Positions 58,601 to 64,000 of a stretch of DNA of 64,000 bases are shown in pieces. Position 1 is the first letter of the stretch; each line of letters begins with the position of its first letter. The notes beneath the pieces were generated by a model. It saw only the letters and a program-made list of their open reading frames with translations, searched no databases and was not told the origin of the DNA. Position numbers and translations under genes: made by a program. The DNA lies in the NCBI RefSeq assembly GCF_032854445.1, contig NC_088301.1:47425116-47489115 (forward strand), in the 5' to 3' direction. The DNA is from Liolophura sinensis. Lineage: Eukaryota; Mollusca; Polyplacophora; Chitonida; Chitonidae.

Positions 58601-61600
58601 ATACCTTCGGGCATAAATAGTTGAGGAGTAAACATAAAATAAGCCATCATCTTATGACTTTTGAGTACAATACATAACTAATACTTGAAATAAAACATAA
58701 TGAAGCTTAATACAGACTTCAAAAACAGAGCGATTGCAACAAATTGACTTAAACGTATGTAAAGATGCCAAAAATTATGTGGACTGTGCCAAATACAAGG
58801 TAAAAATAACATGTCAGATTTTGTTATTTTCAATCAGCACGGCTTTGTAAATTTAAAGAAATTGTAGCTTATAGACGATGCTTTGAAACCCATTTCCATA
58901 TGTTCAGTCATTCAAGACTTTAATCTATTGTGTTTCTTTTGAAATTCCAAAGAAAATATAATTTGAGGCTTTTGTTCTCTTAAACAAGTAAAATACATAT
59001 ACTGGGTAATTTGGAGCATACGTTTTATTTTGGCTTTCCTTTCCCTGTCCAAAACCACTTTTGGCAAATTAGTAGCAATACCAAGGCACACCAGGATTAC
59101 AGACAAGTCGATATCAGAAAAATGAACATGATTGGCTCACCATACTCAGTGCTCCAGCATAATTGTTTGGACCCATCTTCACCAATCCACGCAGCAAACT
59201 TTGCTCTATACATTTATGCTTGCACACCAAAGACAAGGCCTTTTTAGCATCAAGGGTTTCCCACCACACACGTCGGCACTCTGCCATCTCAGCGTCATCT
59301 GAAGAAGAATTTATTTGTTTGGATGATATATAGTACCAAGAACAAAACACAAAACCTTGTCTTAGACAGTCACAGTTCATCTTGGATAAACTCAAGTGTA
59401 CTGTTATCAACTTTAGTTTTCAAATATTTTCACTGTTTCAATTTTTTCAGAGTGATCACAATGTCATATATAAAGAGAAGAATTCATATTTGTAAACTCT
59501 CGTCCTTAATGTCCTGAGAAAACCACCAAACTTTTGCAAGATAAATTTTTCCTGAAAGACATATTTGTGGAAGGCCAATGGTAACAAATGAAGTTCATGT
59601 AACATCGCCTGAAAACCTTTGCAAACGCTTTAGACGACTTCAACATTGACACAAATGAACAATGCAGCAAAGGCATATTAAAAATTCCCTTTCATTGGCT
59701 GCTACAGAGCCAACACTTCCTGTATCTGTGCAACTGGGGACCTTTGCCAGCTGAAGTAAATTGGTCTTAAACTGTGTAATCTACTTTTCAGGCCCCTCTG
59801 TACGATGACAGAGGGCAAACTGATGAAGTATAACTACTATAGTATGGGTGAAATTAAGTATATGTACCTTCATTTCTTGGTTTCAGAATCATTTCCACAG
59901 CTTCTTGCCATCGACTGCACATCAAAGCCCTAAGCCCAAAAATTAAATCTCTATTTGCCTAAAAAAATGCACTTATGGAGACATATGTCATAAAACATTA
60001 ATTTTGGTTGAAAATCCATTATTCATGTTCAAAAGTATAGGTCAAATGCAGTCATGATACCTTTAAGCGAAGAAAATAAAACTACTCAAACCAGTCTGTG
60101 ACCATATTTCATTAGTTTTACCTTCACAAAATATGATTCTGAGAATGTGTTTTTATCTCCCAACAGAATTGTGATTATGTCCTTACAACATTTATTCATT
60201 TATTTGATTGGTCTTTTATACCATACTCAAGAATATTTCACTTATAAGACGGCGGCCAGCATTATGGTGGGTGGAAACCGGGCAGAGCCCTGGGGACCCC
60301 ACGACCATCCGCAGGTTGCTGAGAGACCTTCCCACGTACGGCCGGAGAGTAAGCCAGCATGAGCTGGACTTGAACTCACAGCGACCGCATTGGTGAGAGA
60401 CTCCTGGGTCATTATGCTGCGCTAGCGTGCTAACCAACTGAGCCACGGAGGCCCTCCGCTTACAAAATTATACTGGAACTTAAAAATCCACATTCTGAGT
60501 GTTGACCTTGATCAGTCAAGCCATCCACTATCCTTGTTCAATTTGATCGGATTAATTTCGAACAAACAAACAGCCAGACAACAAACATCAAACCTAAATA
60601 AGAGTATTCTTATACTTTTTTGCTTGGTTGGTTGGGGTTAATCACAGACTTTTGGAAGAATACCTAAAACATTTGTAGCATATATTCATGAACTTCTACC
60701 TGCCAATGTGATGTGTAGGAACAGATGTTGTACCAAATCTCTGCATTCCGTAATAGTTTAGAAATCCCATTTCAGCCAATGAGTTCAAGGCAGATTCAAT
60801 CTGATCATCTGTACCCGTGACTTGTCTAAAGGAGAAATCAGAAACCTGCTTAGAGGTACATATCACATGGATGTAGGGCACTCAGTACAAGTAACAGGTG
60901 CACCATAATGCATGTATCAATGTAAATGTAAATTACACAGTTGACCATTCGTTTGATTTTGTGCACATTCCACACAGAGGCTACCTGTGAACATTTATTT
61001 TCCAACATTACATTTATAATTTTTGGTTCAATCCAGCAAAGTTAACATTTTTGACTAAAGTCAAAACTTTACATCCCAAGATGTTGGAGATGCTTCACAA
61101 AAAATATACTTTTATCAGTCAACACAGAATAATGCCTTCAGAATATGCATAAGTAAACACCTTGAAAACATGAAAAAAGGTTGAAAAATTACACTATTGA
61201 AAATACAAAGATGGGATTTAAGGGAGAAGTCCTGATGAATTTATTTACAATTACATAACAATCTGGACAAAGTATACTTCTATAAACCCACCTGAGCACA
61301 ATTGTAAATTTGTTTCCCCGAAGCTCTCCAAGATGGAGAGGTTTTTGGCAATATCTACAATCATACAAGAATATCAGAATCATGCAAATAAAGTAAATCT
61401 TCCAAATAGTTAGTATTGAAACTATTCCTTAAAGGTAAGCCTAACTTTTTGAAGATAAATCTGAAATGATTTGTTAATTTATGTTCAACAGAACACTTGA
61501 GAATATTTCACTTGTACTATCGAAGCAGTCAGGCTTTTGGGTGGAGAGAACAATGGCCAATAATCTTTCCAAATGAATGTACTGGCAATTAGATTACACT

Positions 61601-63697
61601 GTAAAAATGTTTTCATTAAATGCCAGAATCAGAAATTACCTAAAATTCCCCATCGCCATGTTTCTCAATGATTTGTTTACGCCTTTTAAAACATCGGCAG
61701 TCACCCTGAAAGAAAATACAACAGCCTTTGTAATCTGATCACTACATACAGCATCTACAGGTTGTGATCACAGAAATAAACAGTGTCCAACTTAAAGCCA
61801 TAAATGAATTCTTAATTTCAAAAGAAAAATTCTGAATTTATAAGAATTTAGAATTTGAAAGAATTTATAACCTACACTAGACATTCAAAACATACGCACT
61901 GATCATGCTGTTTTCAAACTTGATCTGAAGATACACAAAATCAATCAAAATTTTATCGATTATGATATGTTTTGAAAATGAGTGTGAATATTCCTAAAGT
62001 GAACCTGCATGCAATATTTTATCACAAGCTGACAATATTGGAGCACCTATAGCATGGACATCAAAGACCAAGACAGAGAGAAGGCTGGGAAAGACCAAAT
62101 TATTACCGTCTTCCTTTTATGCAAGCACTGGATAAAAGAACAAAGAAAAACACAATATTCTCTTTATTTCATTAAGATCCAAGTGACACTTTCCAAGCTA
62201 CTGTATGGTAGTAACAAGGTTATTTCAAACAGACTTGCTCCATAAATAAAGCGAGTTCGTGAAAACTGTTGACAAATACTGTTGAGTTACCTATATGCTG
62301 TGACCTCTTGAGAAGTTTTGGCTCTCCTATCTTTTGTACCTGCATAGGAAAACAAGTTGGGTTTCACCCTGTGAAGAGAGTAAATAATTTTAATTCAACA
62401 CTGTGTGACTGATAGAGTTCAATTTAAACATTGGGACCTGGTTGTTCATAACTGTTTTAACACTTAACACCAGATTTAACTTCAAGCCAAAAAACAAATT
62501 GGGTCCCTACATCATTTGTGATTCTATATTGCCGTTGGCTGATCAGACAGGTTAAAATGTTGACATACACTTGTCATAGCTGCAGACCATGCTCACAAGG
62601 GGTATGTGAGATTTAAACCCTGCACAGTAATTCTCAGCTTAGATTTACATATGTAAACCACACTGGCTTTCCATTTGATAAATATCATAGAGAAAAATCA
62701 TTATCCTAGTGTTGGGAAATGTAAATGGGGATTTAAACCATGGGTGTGAAATTTTAAAATTAAACCTGCTGCTGTTATACTTGACTTTGGACAACTGGTT
62801 GCTGAGTTTAGCTAAAAATTTATATACAAAATAAGACTGAAATATGACTTAAGTATCATTGTTAGCTAATACACTTGTGAACAACTGAGCCCTATTGTGT
62901 CATAGAGTGAAAGAATTAGCGTCTTACCAGGACCCTGACAAGCCCCCAAACCTACAAATAACCTAAACCACAGGTAAGAGCAAAGCTGAACAGAATCTAT
63001 AAGAAGTCTTGACACTAGAGCTGATATGTTATCTTAAAATATGAGACACACAACATTTGACAAGTAATTATTAAATTTATTTCTTGTTTAACACCATGCT
63101 GCTGAAATCTTTACTCGTACAAGGATGTTATGTTTTATGAGTGGTGGACACCCTAGTACCTCAACTAAACCACAAAACTTTCTCACAAATTTTCCCATAT
63201 GTGATACAGAAATATGCACACCATAGCAGTGAAAGACGTGCTCTTTTCCAGACATCAGACTGCGAAAAAAGTGAGGTTGACCACTTCTAATAGAGTGGGG
63301 GAATCCTCAAAGGCCACCCAAAGATATGCCTCTGAATAACGCGGTCACAAACTCAGCTAACATGCAAAAAGTTTGCTTTACAATGAGCCAGGTGCCAAAG
63401 CCATTTTTTTTTTTTTTTTAATTTTATTATAGGCCTTGTACACCATCCCTGAAAGATCTTGGACGTAAATATTTTATTTTACCAAATGACCACCCCTAAA
63501 ACTTAAATTGTCTATTTCAGGTTTTATTACATATGTATATCTATTCACAAAGACAAAAAGCATCGTTCAAATCAAACCTCACCTTATTAGTTTTGCAATG
63601 AGGTTGAGAGCATCCATAGTGTCCTTGTTTTCCTTGCTAAGAACAAATTTACAGTAGTCTCCTCTACCCTGTGGCCACCTTGTCCTTCGCTGATCAG
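49693..63697 (-). CDS. PUS7: PUS7 pseudouridine synthase, C-terminal 12 exons (5' end outside)
   Basis: Exons: 63697-63583, 62368-62291, 61705-61640, 61354-61292, 60825-60700, 59929-59868, 59298-59141, 54652-54514, 52519-52406, 52072-52003, 51658-51507 and 49820-49693. All are phase-compatible and total 1271 bp, about 423 aa of a protein that is 661 aa in human. PUS7 is a TruD-family stand-alone enzyme that turns uridine into pseudouridine in tRNA, mRNA and small RNAs, mainly at UNUAR sites. Exon 62368-62291 has YAGTKDRRA, whose Asp is the catalytic residue. [54 protein letters not shown] and [15 protein letters not shown] follow human PUS7 closely. The last exon ends in [17 protein letters not shown] and stops at 49693. 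The 4.5-kb intron 59140-54653 and others carry many repeats. The N-terminal third lies beyond 64000. Confidence 0.96.
50612..51062 (+). repeat. satellite-like tandem array, unit about 59-62 bp
   Basis: About seven diverged units follow one another, each with AGATCTTTTGAAGATCT-like sequence (a small hairpin with AGATCTT arms), then GCAGGATTCATTCAAT, AGCTAAGGAACAGTCAC and AAGA. GCAGGATT-type marks fall at about 50646, 50705, 50805, 50867, 50924, 50985 and 51045. The third unit is shortened. It lies in the last intron of PUS7. Confidence 0.85.
53024..53252. mobile_element. short foldback DNA element, copy 2
   Basis: The left end AGTACCCTAAATCCCCCTAA then ATTTCGTC is inverted at the right as GACGAAATTTAAGGTCATTT then ACGGTAAC. 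The interior AAAGTGCATTATTAGAGGCA and AATATCATTTCTGGAGCTGA match the element at 5461-5688. It lies in the PUS7 intron between the exons ending at 52519 and starting at 54514. Confidence 0.7.
53447..53665 (+). pseudogene. THAP zinc-finger domain remnant
   Basis: Translation from ATG 53447 gives [18 protein letters not shown], then [14 protein letters not shown] and QTRICS. This fits the THAP pattern: Cys-x(2-4)-Cys, FxxFP, a Trp, then CSxHF. The expected SSHF follows ICS only after a shift of frame: AGTCATTTT lies five bases on in another frame, so the last Cys-His pair of the finger is broken as written. THAP domains bind DNA and occur in host regulators and in P-element-type transposases; I cannot tell which this was. 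It lies antisense in a PUS7 intron, and no transposase or downstream exon is visible. Confidence 0.75.
56206..56574 (-). repeat. full-length SINE, second family, with target duplication
   Basis: Read on the minus strand the head is GGATAGCACAGTTGGTAGAG (box A) and GATCCAGGATCAATCC (box B). A body with GAAGTTGTAACTTCCTC and CTGGTTGACCCATATCAG follows, ending GACTGAAAAATTGTTGAGTA and CGACGTTAAACCCCAAGC, with CACTCAC repeats. GTGGCTGTTGTA flanks it on both sides (56194-56205 and 56575-56586), a perfect 12-bp target-site duplication, so it is young. Confidence 0.93.
56707..56725 (+). repeat. run of 19 G
   Basis: An uninterrupted G19 in the PUS7 intron. The transcribed (minus-sense) RNA would carry C19 here, while the plus strand could form a G-quadruplex. 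The length is probably unstable. Confidence 0.9.
57985..58253 (-). repeat. full-length common SINE with 13-bp target duplication
   Basis: The minus strand reads from a GGGCCTCCATCGCTTAGTTG head (box A), through GCTGTGAGTTCAAGTCCAGC (box B), CGGCCGTACATGGGTAGGTC and TTTCCTCCCACCATAATGCT, to a TAAATAAAT tail. CTGCAAGGATTGA flanks it at 57972-57984 and 58254-58266 without mismatch. This is the best reference copy for the family in the window. Confidence 0.95.
60189..60458 (-). repeat. full-length common SINE with short target duplication
   Basis: It has the same order as the copy at 57985: on the minus strand a GGCCTCCGTGGCTCAGTTGG head, TGAGTTCAAGTCCAGCTCAT, CGGCCGTACGTGGGAAGGTC, CACCATAATGCTGGCCGCCG and a TCAAATAAATGAATAAATGT tail. 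The flanks share CTTACAA at 60182-60188 and 60459-60465. It lies in a PUS7 intron in the same sense as the gene. Confidence 0.93.
62433..62893 (-). mobile_element. MITE-like element, copy 2 (inverted relative to copy 1)
   Basis: The left end GGGACCTGGTTGTTCATAAC plus ACACTTAACACCAGATTTAA corresponds to the right end of the copy at 27140-27393. The right end, on the minus strand, reads AGGGCTCAGTTGTTCACAAG and TGTATTAGCTAA, matching that copy's left end. It is longer (461 versus 254 bp) and lies between the first two PUS7 exons of the window. Confidence 0.65.
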
Positions 63698-64000
63698 CTG
63701 AAATATTAAACTCGGCTCATCAATTTCAATTTGTACACATGAAACAGAATTATACCCCTTTGATAACACTTTTAAAAAGTTCATGTAATGAAATCCAGGA
63801 AGCAGATGCACACCTTGTGCAGACCGACCCATGGATGAGTATTGGGGAGTTGTGCTGAAAAAGCTCTACTTTTGGCATATTCCATATCTTCAAATAGGAC
63901 GATAACCTGAAAAACAATACATGGAAATCTACCAAAAAAAACAAAACACATTACTAATGTCGAAATAAATACACTAAATTGATCTGTAACTGATTGAGGA
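63698..64000. other. upstream PUS7 intron at the window edge
   Basis: This lies 5' of the first identified PUS7 exon on the minus strand. A 93-bp frame bounded by AG and GT at 63906-63814 is open but does not match PUS7 as I know it (see rejected items). Confidence 0.4.

Noticed and set aside
60420-60458. tRNA gene suggested by good A and B boxes (also at 56520-56574 and 58200-58253)
   Set aside because: The boxes belong to SINE heads: no full cloverleaf, and sequence continues into SINE body and tail flanked by target duplications.
63814-63906. Possible additional upstream PUS7 exon on the minus strand (31 codons between AG and GTGTGC)
   Set aside because: It is open and could splice in phase 0 to an alternative acceptor of the next exon, but the translation (VIVLFEDMEYAKSRAF and on) shows no convincing match to PUS7 and the donor is weak. 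RNA-seq would settle it.

Overview
This is a 64 kb piece of an AT-rich, intron-rich animal nuclear genome. The proteins are clearly metazoan. The window is dense in tRNA-derived SINEs and short foldback DNA elements of a kind I associate with molluscs and other lophotrochozoans. I cannot name the species; a mollusc is my best guess and a brachiopod or annelid is possible. I read the genes by joining exons across GT/AG splice sites with matching phase and comparing the products from memory with known human proteins.

Layout, left to right. (1) The first two exons of a mu-class glutathione S-transferase, minus strand, 5114 to 2600, with the rest outside or not found. (2) A complete ARL8 lysosomal small GTPase, minus strand, 12722 to 9038, 185 aa, 6 coding exons. 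(3) A complete cathepsin C / dipeptidyl peptidase 1, plus strand, 12955 to 17864, 452 aa, 8 exons. (4) A complete RBM17/SPF45 splicing factor, minus strand, 29443 to 21200, 397 aa, 12 exons. (5) A complete TSR2 pre-rRNA processing factor, plus strand, 30788 to 38066, 191 aa, 6 exons, with a Tc1-type transposon in its first intron. (6) A single-exon, unassigned protein-kinase-like gene, plus strand, 42463 to 43914, 483 aa. (7) The last twelve coding exons of PUS7, a TruD-family pseudouridine synthase, minus strand, 63697 to 49693, with its 5' end beyond the right edge.

The most interesting point is the divergent ARL8/cathepsin C pair. Their start codons are only 232 bp apart, both products act at lysosomes, and the shared interval holds three copies of TCA(C/T)(A/G)TGA, the site type bound by MiT/TFE factors (TFEB/MITF), which drive lysosomal genes in vertebrates. 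This suggests one small bidirectional module for co-regulating lysosomal genes.

The rest is a record of repeats. It includes at least two tRNA-derived SINE families with clear target-site duplications, a SINE with three tandem tRNA-like heads, a SINE split by a long-TIR foldback with a 9-bp duplication, a tandem duplication whose second unit was split by a SINE, three foldback/MITE families present in two copies each here, two 21-23 bp minisatellites, a 59-62 bp satellite-like array, and a degenerate THAP domain inside a PUS7 intron. I saw no retrovirus or LTR element, no CRISPR array and no genuine tRNA or rRNA gene.
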